Part shown: piece by piece, positions 6,708 through 13,887 of the stretch
How positions within the stretch are numbered: position 1 is the first letter of the stretch
How the letters are laid out: each line of letters opens with the position of its first letter
NCBI GenBank assembly: GCA_036399835.1
Contig: DASWMI010000104.1
Span: forward strand, 1-26,703
Reading direction: 5' to 3'
DNA: 26,703 nucleotides
Source of the DNA: DASYML01 sp036399835
GTDB taxonomy: Bacteria; Acidobacteriota; Blastocatellia; Pyrinomonadales; Pyrinomonadaceae
Program-made: the position numbers and the translations under genes
Notes under the pieces: model-generated
What the model saw: only the letters and a program-made list of their open reading frames with translations
Databases searched by the model: none
What the model was told of the DNA's origin: nothing

Positions 6708-7358
6708 GTGGAAGAGAACGTTTTGCCGCCGACGCAGAAGGGAAGACAGTACGAGTTGCGCGCTCTGGGGCTGCGCGACTTTGCGGGCGTGCGCGGCGAG
6801 GAGCAGCTTGACCCGTTTGCGCTGGCCCAGTATGCGAAACTGATGGTGGTGGATTTCGAGATGATTCAGGGTTTGTCCGAGGAGGCTCGCGCGCATCTGT
6901 TGGGGAACGGCTCGAACGCCTGGAGCGGTGGGACGGCTTCGCGCCCGCTGCCGAATGGCTGGCGGCTCGTCATCCTAAACCCTACGCACGGCGCGCAGCG
7001 CAACAATGCGACCTTGATGGAAGAGGTCTGCCATGTCTTTCTGGGCCACAAGGCAAACCGGCTCGCCATCGTCGCGCAGAACAAGCAGGGCAAGACTGTC
7101 GCGCGTGATTATAATGAAGAGGATGAAGAGGCTGCTTATGCCGTCGGCGCGGCGGCGCTCGTGCCCTACGCCGCGCTGCGTCGCTTCGTCCTCAAGGGTA
7201 AGACCTCCAAAGAGATTGCGCAACACTTCAACGTCAGCCGTGACCTGGCCGAGTATCGGATCAAGGTCTCGCGGCTCTGGGATGAATACAAAAAGCGACA
7301 CCCTGAAGAGTTGCGACAGCGTTACGAAATGGGCAACGGTCGCAACTTCACCAGGTAA
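6708..7358 (+). CDS. ImmA/IrrE-type protein with altered HExxH motif
   Basis: A 216-aa protein of the ImmA/IrrE (COG2856) family, whose known members are zinc proteases that cleave a partner XRE repressor (ImmR, DdrO). Family features are the opening LGLRDFAGVRGEEQLDPFAL, then LPNGWRLVILNPTHGAQRNN, then LMEEVCHVFLGH, then EEDEEAAYAVGAAALVPYAAL. In the zinc motif the canonical HExxH reads E105-E106-V-C-H109, so the first zinc-binding His is replaced by Glu. Residues about 160-195 form a helix-turn-helix-like end (GKTSKEIAQHFNVSRDLAEY). The GTG start is chosen because it directly follows a TATAAT box. It lies after the XRE gene and could act on that regulator, by cleavage or only by binding. 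Confidence 0.85.
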   Translation: MEENVLPPTQKGRQYELRALGLRDFAGVRGEEQLDPFALAQYAKLMVVDFEMIQGLSEEARAHLLGNGSNAWSGGTASRPLPNGWRLVILNPTHGAQRNNATLMEEVCHVFLGHKANRLAIVAQNKQGKTVARDYNEEDEEAAYAVGAAALVPYAALRRFVLKGKTSKEIAQHFNVSRDLAEYRIKVSRLWDEYKKRHPEELRQRYEMGNGRNFTR

Positions 7359-7452
7359 AAGTCAAAAGGCAAAGCTCGCAAGCTCGACAAACTTTTGAGA
7401 GAGGTCTAAACCTAAACTTTCAATAAAAGCTTTCGCCTGCTGACTTTTACCT
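7353..7452. repeat. 12-bp inverted repeat around the gap before the primase gene
   Basis: AGGTAAAAGTCA (7353-7364, overlapping the ImmA-like stop codon) is the perfect complement of TGACTTTTACCT (7441-7452). The gap inside is 76 bases. The flanks are purine-rich on one side and pyrimidine-rich on the other. It could form a long hairpin in the transcript before the primase-like gene. Confidence 0.45.
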
Positions 7453-7498
7453 TCGGACTTTTTATCTTTTACCTTCCGGCCTTCTTCCTGCTACCTTT

Positions 7499-8629
7499 AT
7501 GAAGCCGCTGCGTGAGCTGAGCGAAGAGATCAAGGCCCGCCTGGATTACCGCTGCTTTTATCATCGTTACTGTTCTGGACCAGCGCGCACGAGCAGTACA
7601 CGTCTGCATGTCTCATGTCCCATCCCTTCACACGCGCACACGGGTAAGGGAAGTCCCAGCCTCTCGATTGATCTTGAACGCGGCCTCTTTCATTGTTTCT
7701 CGCGCGAAGAGGGTGGCGATGCGATCCGCTTTTACGAGTTGATGCATAACGTCTCATTTACGCGCGCGGTCGAGGCGCTGGCCGCAGAGTTGTGCATAGC
7801 TTCCGATGATGCGAAAAGCTCTCTGGCGAAACGCGCTTTACCGGATGCCAACGCCGCGGAGCAGGCTGAACCTCTCAAAGCAGAAAGGCTCTCGGTGCTG
7901 TGCCAGAGGTTTCTGGAAATCTGTCGCGCTGAAGAGCAGACCGAAGGGCAGCATTATCTGTCGCGCAGAGGGATTGATGGCGCGACGATTCAGCGCGCGG
8001 GCGTGACCTATTTCCCGCGCCGCGCATACAGGCGCGTGATGCGGCGCATGCTTGACGACTTTGCGCTCGAAGAGTTGCAGCAGAGCGGGCTATTTAACGC
8101 GCAGGCCCGCCTGACCTTTTACCTGCACCGACTGCTCTTTCCCTTTTACATCGAAGGCCAGCCGGTTTACTTGCAGGCACGCACGACGGCGGCGGGCGTC
8201 GAGCCGCGCTGGCACAACATGCGCGGCGGCGTGCCTTCACTTTACAATCTGGACGCGCTCGCAAATCTGTCGAGCGGCGAGACTGTCTATCTGGTTGAAG
8301 GCTTTACGGATACGCTAACGCTGATGGCTCACGGATTCGTGGCGGTCGGCTTAGTCGGCGCTGGCGGCCTCAAGGAAGAGTGGCTCGCGCCGCTCGCGCG
8401 CTTTCGGCTTGTCGCGGCGCTCGACCCGGACCAGGCGGGCGAGCGTGCCTTAACGCGCTACCGCGAAATGCTGGCCGCGCGTGGGATGCGACTGGCCCAC
8501 ATCACACTTCCATCTGATGTCAACGACTTTTTCCGCCAACATCCGGCTGCGCCCCTCGAACTCACTTTGTTGACGGAAACGGCTTTGGAAAAGCTGAAAG
8601 AGGAACAGGGCGGCGTCAACGCGGAATAA
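7499..8629 (+). CDS. CHC2/Toprim primase-like protein
   Basis: A 376-aa protein resembling the catalytic half of DnaG-type primases and stand-alone primases of phages and plasmids. Residues about 36-85 are a CHC2-type zinc finger (SCPIPSH, then LFHCFSREEGGDAIRFYEL). C40, H45 or H47, and C66 are present, but the fourth ligand position is Arg69 instead of Cys. Residues about 150-240 match the DnaG N-terminal core (HYLSRRGIDGATIQRAGVTY, LLFPFYIEGQPVYLQAR). The Toprim domain has Glu267 in LVEGFTD and the metal motif Asp309-x-Asp311 in ALDPDQAGERA. No helicase domain is attached. The start has only a pyrimidine-rich leader and no ribosome site. It would synthesise primers, or, if the finger is dead, act in another Toprim reaction. 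Confidence 0.85.
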   Translation: MKPLRELSEEIKARLDYRCFYHRYCSGPARTSSTRLHVSCPIPSHAHTGKGSPSLSIDLERGLFHCFSREEGGDAIRFYELMHNVSFTRAVEALAAELCIASDDAKSSLAKRALPDANAAEQAEPLKAERLSVLCQRFLEICRAEEQTEGQHYLSRRGIDGATIQRAGVTYFPRRAYRRVMRRMLDDFALEELQQSGLFNAQARLTFYLHRLLFPFYIEGQPVYLQARTTAAGVEPRWHNMRGGVPSLYNLDALANLSSGETVYLVEGFTDTLTLMAHGFVAVGLVGAGGLKEEWLAPLARFRLVAALDPDQAGERALTRYREMLAARGMRLAHITLPSDVNDFFRQHPAAPLELTLLTETALEKLKEEQGGVNAE

Positions 8630-8740
8630 AAGGCTACTGGTCCAGCGGCCCTCTGATTCATCAAGTCAAAGAGCAAGTTCTTTAAGCTCACCATTCATCA
8701 TCGCCCGTGTTCCTATTTCATCGTTTCTCTCTCTGCGGGT

Positions 8741-8746
8741 TATAAT
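8741..8746 (+). promoter_or_regulatory. Candidate -10 box of the phosphatase gene
   Basis: A perfect TATAAT lies about 65 bases before the ATG at 8811. The -35 region (TTCATC at about 8717) is weak. It would make the GAF-SpoIIE gene an independent transcript. Confidence 0.45.
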
Positions 8747-8810
8747 CATGCGAATCGCTGCCCGTGCCTGTTTGTGAGTTATAGATGATGGACGGCAGCA
8801 CGGATAAGTA

Positions 8811-10118
8811 ATGGCTGAACAGATAACAAGCGTGCCGGTTTCGCGTGCGAATCTTTCGCTCGTGGATAAGCTGCGCATGCTGCTCGACATCACGAAGAAG
8901 ATCAGTCGCTCGCTAAATTTGCAGGAAGTCCTCAACCTGGTGATGGACACGCTCGACTCGCTGATCCCTTATGATGCGGCTGGCATCTACATTATTCATC
9001 GCGACCATAAACGCGTGCGTGAAGGCGTTCAGACGACGGAAGACTCTGTTTTTCGCGCGGAGGCCGTGCGCGGCTATGACATCGAAGAGCTAACCAGCCT
9101 GCAATTAAAGTTGGGCGAAGGTCTCATCGGCCATGTCGCCATGACGCGCGAGCCTTATATCTCCGCGGATGTCTCCAAAGAAGAGAGATATTTTAACGCG
9201 CGCAAGGAAACCTGCTCCGAGATGGTCGCGCCGATTATCTCGAACGATGAGGTGCTCGGTGTCTTTGACCTGGAGAGCGACAGGCTCAACGCTTACACCG
9301 AGGACGATCTGGAAGTGCTCATGCTGCTGGCCTCGCAGGTGGCGATCATCATCGAGAAGGTTATGCTCCACGAGCAGATGATTGAGAAGAAGCGGCTTGA
9401 AGGTCAGCTCGAAGTGGCGCGGCAGGTCCAGTTGGAGCTGCTGCCCGCGCGCGACCCTCAGCTCGAAGGGTTCGACATCTCGGCTTACAACTTTCCGACC
9501 GAAGAGGTCTCAGGCGATTACTACGACTGGGTGCGGATTTACGACGACCAGATCGGCCTGGTGATAGCGGATGTTTCGGGCAAGGGCGTTCCGGCGGCGC
9601 TCCTCATGGCTTTCCTACGCGCATCGCTGCGCGCCGCCACGCATATAGGCTATGCGCCGCACATCTCCATGACGAAGGTCAACTACCTTTTGTGGGAATC
9701 CATCGAGCGCAACCAGTTTGTGACGGCCTTTTACGCTATTCTGGATGCTTCCAACAAGACGCTCGCTTACTCGAACGGAGGCCACAACCCGCCGCTGCTG
9801 ATGGAGGCTGACGGCAGCCCGCGTTTTATAGAGCGAGGGCAACTACCGCTCGGCATGTTCAGAGACACACGCTATTACGAATACTATCTTTCGCTTGAGC
9901 CGGGGCAGACGCTGGTACTTTATACGGACGGCGTGACGGAAGCCACGGGCGCTGCTGGAGAAGAGTACGGGCGAGACCGGCTGGAAGAGGCTGTGCGTCG
10001 CGGTCGTCACCTGACGGCGCGGGAACTCATAGATTTTCTCTACCAGGATGTGCTCGATTGGACCAACGGGCGCGGCGCAGAAGACGACATCACCTTCTTT
10101 ATCATCAAGACCCTGTAA
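8811..10118 (+). CDS. GAF domain - SpoIIE/PP2C-type serine phosphatase
   Basis: A 435-aa cytosolic signalling protein. Residues about 28-180 are a GAF sensor domain (LGEGLIGHVAMTREPYISAD, EMVAPIISNDEVLGVFDLES). Residues about 183-215 are a helical linker (IIEKVMLHEQMIEKKRLEGQ, LEVARQVQLELLP) typical of RsbU-like proteins. Residues about 225-435 are the SpoIIE/PP2C phosphatase with metal-binding acidic residues Asp236 (VSGDYYDW), Asp254 (IADVSGKG), Asp373 (LYTDGVTEA) and Asp425/Asp426 (AEDDITFF). Such enzymes dephosphorylate anti-sigma-factor antagonists. No antagonist or anti-sigma gene lies next to it. A TAA in frame at 8805 fixes ATG 8811 as the start. A convergent hairpin follows. Confidence 0.93.
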   Translation: MAEQITSVPVSRANLSLVDKLRMLLDITKKISRSLNLQEVLNLVMDTLDSLIPYDAAGIYIIHRDHKRVREGVQTTEDSVFRAEAVRGYDIEELTSLQLKLGEGLIGHVAMTREPYISADVSKEERYFNARKETCSEMVAPIISNDEVLGVFDLESDRLNAYTEDDLEVLMLLASQVAIIIEKVMLHEQMIEKKRLEGQLEVARQVQLELLPARDPQLEGFDISAYNFPTEEVSGDYYDWVRIYDDQIGLVIADVSGKGVPAALLMAFLRASLRAATHIGYAPHISMTKVNYLLWESIERNQFVTAFYAILDASNKTLAYSNGGHNPPLLMEADGSPRFIERGQLPLGMFRDTRYYEYYLSLEPGQTLVLYTDGVTEATGAAGEEYGRDRLEEAVRRGRHLTARELIDFLYQDVLDWTNGRGAEDDITFFIIKTL

Positions 10119-10126
10119 AAAGCGCG

Positions 10127-10185
10127 TCAACGCGTGAATCATCAAGAGAGAGAGTGCTTTTCCCTCTTAATGATTCACGCGTTGA
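10127..10185. terminator. 16-bp hairpin at a convergent gene junction
   Basis: Arms 10127-10142 and 10170-10185 pair perfectly (TCAACGCGTGAATCAT and its complement). An imperfect inner stem (AAGAGAG/CCCTCTT) shortens the loop. It lies between the phosphatase stop (10118) and the opposing small gene (stop at 10206), as a bidirectional terminator would. Confidence 0.7.
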
Positions 10186-10205
10186 TGCGTGTAGGTGAAA
10201 TTTCT

Positions 10206-10466
10206 TTAATGCGTCTTAAAGCAGTTGTGCGCGCGGTCGCCGCCGGGGGCGAGTGGCGCGCGGTAGTCGCCGAAGTGGAATCCCGACGCGGCGTTATCCG
10301 ATAATGCGTAAACATCGAAGCCGTATGCGTCAAGATATGTTGCCAGATCGTCCGGTGTGAGTAGAAAAATCGCAGGGGAGAAACCTGCTTCATCACGAAT
10401 TTCAAGCAGGCGCTCGATTACCTCTAGCGGTGCAAAGACACGCACGGGGTCTCTGTAAGTTGCCAT
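10206..10466 (-). CDS. Small hypothetical protein
   Basis: An 86-aa protein I do not recognise. It has a helical N-terminal half (VFAPLEVIERLLEIRDEAGF), a central LLTPDDLATYLDAYGFDVYAL, and a polar C-terminus containing His and Cys (GGDRAHNCFKTH). No signal peptide or membrane segment is present. A GAGAGG element lies about 12 bases before the ATG, rather far for a ribosome site. It is the only gene between the convergent hairpin and the long intergenic region to its right. The reading frame shows normal composition for the window and no better frame on the other strand, so it is probably real. Confidence 0.6.
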   Translation of the reverse strand: MATYRDPVRVFAPLEVIERLLEIRDEAGFSPAIFLLTPDDLATYLDAYGFDVYALSDNAASGFHFGDYRAPLAPGGDRAHNCFKTH

Positions 10467-10910
10467 AACTGGTCAGCGCCTCTCTTTCGGCCAAGATGCG
10501 GGATGCTTCTAAAGCGCCCCAGAGCTTGCACACCTTTGATGTACGCCCCTTATATGGCGGTTGTTCGCCCTTTGCGTTTAATTTTGGTTACGAACCTTTC
10601 CTAAATCTTTTCCGCCGCGCGCCTTCAGGCTCACTCAACCGCCCGTCTCTTTCTTGCCGGAGAAATTCTCAAGTCAACCTCGCGGATGAATGATAACATC
10701 GAAAAGGGTAAGTCTGAGGTCAAATCGCTCCCGGACGCGATGGGGCAGGGAGACCAGGACGGGATGCGGGCCTATTGACCGCCTTTACCGAACAAAGGCC
10801 GCGGTCCGCACTTGATTTATCAGAGCCTGAAAGCGGAAACTCTCCCTGCGAGCAAGGGCGTCTCTTGGAATTACTCGGAAAACGGCGGGCGCTCAAGTGG
10901 AGAGCTGTTG
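10467..10910. other. Intergenic region between divergent genes
   Basis: This 444-base stretch between the small minus-strand gene and the first VWFA gene holds no supported gene. A 30-codon frame at 10686-10778 (MNDNIEKGKSEVKS at its start) has no ribosome site. An imperfect GC-rich hairpin lies at about 10777-10810 (GACC-GCCTTT against AAAGGC-CGCGGTC). The VWFA reading frame stays open upstream to a TTG at 10812, judged not to be the start. Confidence 0.45.
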
Positions 10911-12629
10911 ATGACTAAAGATGAAGGACAAGCTATCTGGAACGCTTTGTTGAGCCGGAGCATCCTTGCCTTCTGCTTTGTGCTCTGCTGTGTGGCTCAA
11001 ACGCTCGTTGCGCAGGGCCAGTCTTCCGGCACTGAAGCCTTGCGCGCAGAGTTGCCAGCCAGCGCAGAAGTGCAAATCTCCAACTGGCGCGGCGGCGTGG
11101 AGGTCGAAGTCTGGGATGAGCAGTATGTCTCTATCCGCGCAAAGGTCGCAGGGCGTGGTCCAGCTTCAAAGCTCTCTCCGGTAGTCATTAAAAGAACAGA
11201 GCGGCTGCTTTCCATCGGCGTCGTCAACCGGACGGCGCGCAACGCTGCGCGTGTTGACCTGATCGTGCGCTTGCCGCAAAAGTCCAGGACCAGAATCCTG
11301 ACCAGCGATGGTCGTGTGGAAGTGCGCGGGATGACGGCGTCGCTTTCCGTGCAAACCGTAGGCGGGGACATAGACGCGCTGCTTTCGCAGAATAGCGATG
11401 CCGACGTAGAGGCCGAGTCGCTCTCAAAAGCCATCTCGGCCAGGCTCGCTCCGGTCAGCCTGCGACCTCAGAGCGCAGACGCATCCGCGCGGCTCTACCG
11501 TGCGCGGCTCGGCGCTGGCGGCAGACCCGCACGTTTTCACACAGAGCGCGGACAGATTACGCTGGCCCTCTCGGATGCGCCTGTGAACGAGACGCCAGCT
11601 CTTGAAACCTCAAGCACGGAAACGTTGCCGGCCACAGAGACGCCGCGCAGACCTCCGGTCCTGCTCGGCTCGCCCGGCAACGCCGTTGGCACTGGCGGCG
11701 GCGCAGGCACGCCCGCGCCCGATCCTTCCGAGCCGCAGGAATTGGATGAAGGCGATATCGTTCGCGTTGATACGGAGCTGGTGACGGTCAACATGAGCGT
11801 CGTTGACCGCAGCACGAATCGCGGTCTGGCTGGTCTCTTGCAGAAAGACTTCAGGCTCTACGAGGACGGTGCGGAACAACAACTCGCGCACTTCGATTCT
11901 TCGAGCGCGCCCTTCGACCTTATACTGCTGATTGACCTCTCAGGCTCTACGCGCGAAAAGGTGGGCTTGATACGCGATGCGGCGCTGCGCTTTATCAACG
12001 CCGCGCGACCCTCAGACCGCATCGGCGTGATTACCTTCGCGGGCAGCGCGACTCTCGTCTCGCCTCCGACCATTGACCGCGAAGACCTGCGCCGACGCGT
12101 CCGCTCCATCAACACTGCGCAGGGTGATACGAAGCTTTACGACGCGCTCAACTTCACTATGGACCAGACGCAGAAGGAGACTCATAATCCTCGCCGGACA
12201 GCCATCGTGCTGATGAGCGACGGGCTTGACGGCACGATTCCCGGAGTCTTCGGACAGCACGGCTCTCAAATTACTTATCGGGAAATCCTGAGCCGGATTA
12301 ACGAGTTTGACGGAGTCCTCTACGTGCTCTGGCTCAACACGGAATACGAAGCGCTCAGCCCGGAGGATACGCAGCCGGAGGCCTTCGACATGGGCCACGA
12401 CCGTATGCAGGAGATGGCCGTGAGCGGCGGCGGCCTCTTCTACGAAGTTGAAAGGCTGGAGGATTTGGCGGGCGCGTATGAGCGCGTCGTCGCAGACCTC
12501 GGCACTGTCTACAGCCTCTCTTATCGCCCGACCAACAAGGTGCGCGACGGTCGCTGGCGTGCGATACGCATCAACGTCGCGCGCCCCAATGCCGTCGCAC
12601 GCGGCAAGCGCGGATACTATGCCAGGTAA
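10911..12629 (+). CDS. Secreted VWFA-related protein with DUF4097-like N-terminal part
   Basis: A 572-aa exported protein. The start at 10911 is preferred over an upstream TTG because it has GGAGAG before it and leads into a signal peptide (LLSRSILAFCFVLCCVAQTL, cut near VAQG). Residues about 45-180 are repeated short beta strands (VQISNWRGGVEVEVWDEQYV, TSDGRVEVRGMTASLSVQTV) like DUF4097/adhesin-type beta-helices. A Pro/Glu/Thr-rich linker follows. The VWA part begins with IVRVDTELVTVNMSVVD, with metal-site motif Asp342-L-S-G-S and later VLMSDGLDG, and ends in LSYRPTNKVRDGRW. This is the VWFA-related acidobacterial type. VWA domains bind proteins through a metal ion, and the ligand is unknown. 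It probably forms an operon with the next gene. Confidence 0.87.
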   Translation: MTKDEGQAIWNALLSRSILAFCFVLCCVAQTLVAQGQSSGTEALRAELPASAEVQISNWRGGVEVEVWDEQYVSIRAKVAGRGPASKLSPVVIKRTERLLSIGVVNRTARNAARVDLIVRLPQKSRTRILTSDGRVEVRGMTASLSVQTVGGDIDALLSQNSDADVEAESLSKAISARLAPVSLRPQSADASARLYRARLGAGGRPARFHTERGQITLALSDAPVNETPALETSSTETLPATETPRRPPVLLGSPGNAVGTGGGAGTPAPDPSEPQELDEGDIVRVDTELVTVNMSVVDRSTNRGLAGLLQKDFRLYEDGAEQQLAHFDSSSAPFDLILLIDLSGSTREKVGLIRDAALRFINAARPSDRIGVITFAGSATLVSPPTIDREDLRRRVRSINTAQGDTKLYDALNFTMDQTQKETHNPRRTAIVLMSDGLDGTIPGVFGQHGSQITYREILSRINEFDGVLYVLWLNTEYEALSPEDTQPEAFDMGHDRMQEMAVSGGGLFYEVERLEDLAGAYERVVADLGTVYSLSYRPTNKVRDGRWRAIRINVARPNAVARGKRGYYAR

Positions 12630-12672
12630 AAAGGTGAAGACAAAAAGGCACGGCGCGAGAGCGGAAGATGAG

Positions 12673-13725
12673 ATGCAGGCTTCCCGCAACGGCATGGCTT
12701 TCGTCTTCGCAAGGGCTGCCATCTCTCTCTTGCTACGTTCATCTTTACGCGTTTTTATCCTTTTGCTTTTGACCCTTTTCCTCTCTCCTTCTTTTTATCT
12801 TGCGCCTCCTCTTCAGGCGCAGACAGCCGAGACCATCGAGACCGTGCGCGTGGACACGGAGCTGGTGGACCTCAACGTGAGCGTCTTTAGCCGTGGTCCA
12901 CGAAAGGGCGCTGGCGATTTGCAGCAAAAAGATTTCGCCGTCTTCGAGAACGGCGTACAGCAGCAGGTGGAATTTTTCGCTTCGGCCTCCGCGCCCTTCG
13001 ACCTGCTGCTTTTGATAGACCTTTCCGGCTCGACCTCGAAAAAGCTTGACCTGATACGCAAATCCGCGCAGCGCTTCGTGGATGCTGCGCGCCCTACAGA
13101 CCGCATCGGCATCGTTACTTTCTCGGACGAGCCGCTCGTCGTCTCGGCTCTGACTTCAAATCGCGATTATCTCAAAGAGCAGATTAAGCTCGTCAGGGAG
13201 CCGCGCGGCGGGACTAACTTCTGGGATTCGCTGCGACTTGTGCTGGAGAGCCTCTTTGGACCGGCGGGGCAGTCTCCGGTCCAGTACAATCGCCGCGCCG
13301 TCGTCGTCATGACGGACGGTGTGGATAACGCGCTGCCGGAGGTGGCCGGTCCAGGCTCCATGACGACTTTCCCTGAACTGTTGGAGATTATCCGCCGCTC
13401 GGACACCATCGTCCTGCCGATTTACCTGGACACCGAAAAGGAGGAGGTCAAACGTCATCGCAGCCCCGCCAGCGCCTACGTGCTCGCGCGCGAACAACTT
13501 GAGCAGCTTGCCTCGGAAAGCGGGAGCACGGTTTACAGGGCCAACAAGCTGCAAGATTTGGAGGGCGTGTACGAGCAGGTGATACGCGACTTGAGCACCG
13601 TCTACAGCATAGGCTATCGCCCCGTCAACCGTGAGCGCGACGGAGCATGGCGCAATATCACCGTCCAAATTATCGGGCACGCGGACCTGGCCGCGCGCAC
13701 CAAGCGCGGCTATTACGCCAAATAG
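12673..13725 (+). CDS. Secreted VWFA-related protein, tandem paralogue
   Basis: About 350 aa. The frame is open far into the upstream gene, so the start must be chosen. ATG 12673 fits a signal peptide (RSSLRVFILLLLTLFLSPSF, cut near LQAQ). ATG 12619, overlapping the previous stop codon by 11 bases, and ATG 12694 are alternatives. The mature protein is one VWA domain: VRVDTELVDLNVSVFSRG, metal site Asp116-L-S-G-S, then VVVMTDGVDNALPE, and the end STVYSIGYRPVNRERDG with KRGYYAK. It is clearly a duplicate of the preceding VWA domain, sharing TELV, the FENG/YEDG element, SAPFDL and the C-terminal KRGYYA, but lacking its beta-helix part. Translational coupling is likely. Confidence 0.85.
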   Translation: MQASRNGMAFVFARAAISLLLRSSLRVFILLLLTLFLSPSFYLAPPLQAQTAETIETVRVDTELVDLNVSVFSRGPRKGAGDLQQKDFAVFENGVQQQVEFFASASAPFDLLLLIDLSGSTSKKLDLIRKSAQRFVDAARPTDRIGIVTFSDEPLVVSALTSNRDYLKEQIKLVREPRGGTNFWDSLRLVLESLFGPAGQSPVQYNRRAVVVMTDGVDNALPEVAGPGSMTTFPELLEIIRRSDTIVLPIYLDTEKEEVKRHRSPASAYVLAREQLEQLASESGSTVYRANKLQDLEGVYEQVIRDLSTVYSIGYRPVNRERDGAWRNITVQIIGHADLAARTKRGYYAK

Positions 13726-13887
13726 CAGACCTCCTTAAATATCTGAGTGGACCAAAAAAGCGTAGGTCCAATAGTGTGCCTCTCCTCATCGCATTCCAAT
13801 CAAGTCAATCTGCCCGCCTTTTCGCCCTAACTATTTTTGCCGCGCATACGGCATCGCCAGCAAAGGGTTTTGCGTCTAAAACCTGCT

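Noticed and set aside
3822..8629. Intact prophage
   Set aside because: No integrase, terminase, capsid, tail or lysis genes and no direct-repeat attachment sites are visible. Only early-type genes are present.
8749..8778. Nine-codon upstream frame right after TATAAT
   Set aside because: The ATG is only 2 bases after the -10 box, so it would lie upstream of the expected transcript start.
10686..10778. 30-aa open frame in the gap before the VWFA genes
   Set aside because: No ribosome site and no recognisable feature; too short to support.
10812..10910. Upstream TTG start for the first VWFA gene
   Set aside because: No ribosome site, and it would place 33 polar residues before the region leading into the signal peptide. 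ATG 10911 has GGAGAG before it.
12448..12672. Longer version of the second VWFA protein
   Set aside because: Most of it lies inside the preceding gene in another frame and has shadow-like composition. The signal peptide supports a start at 12673, or at 12619 or 12694.
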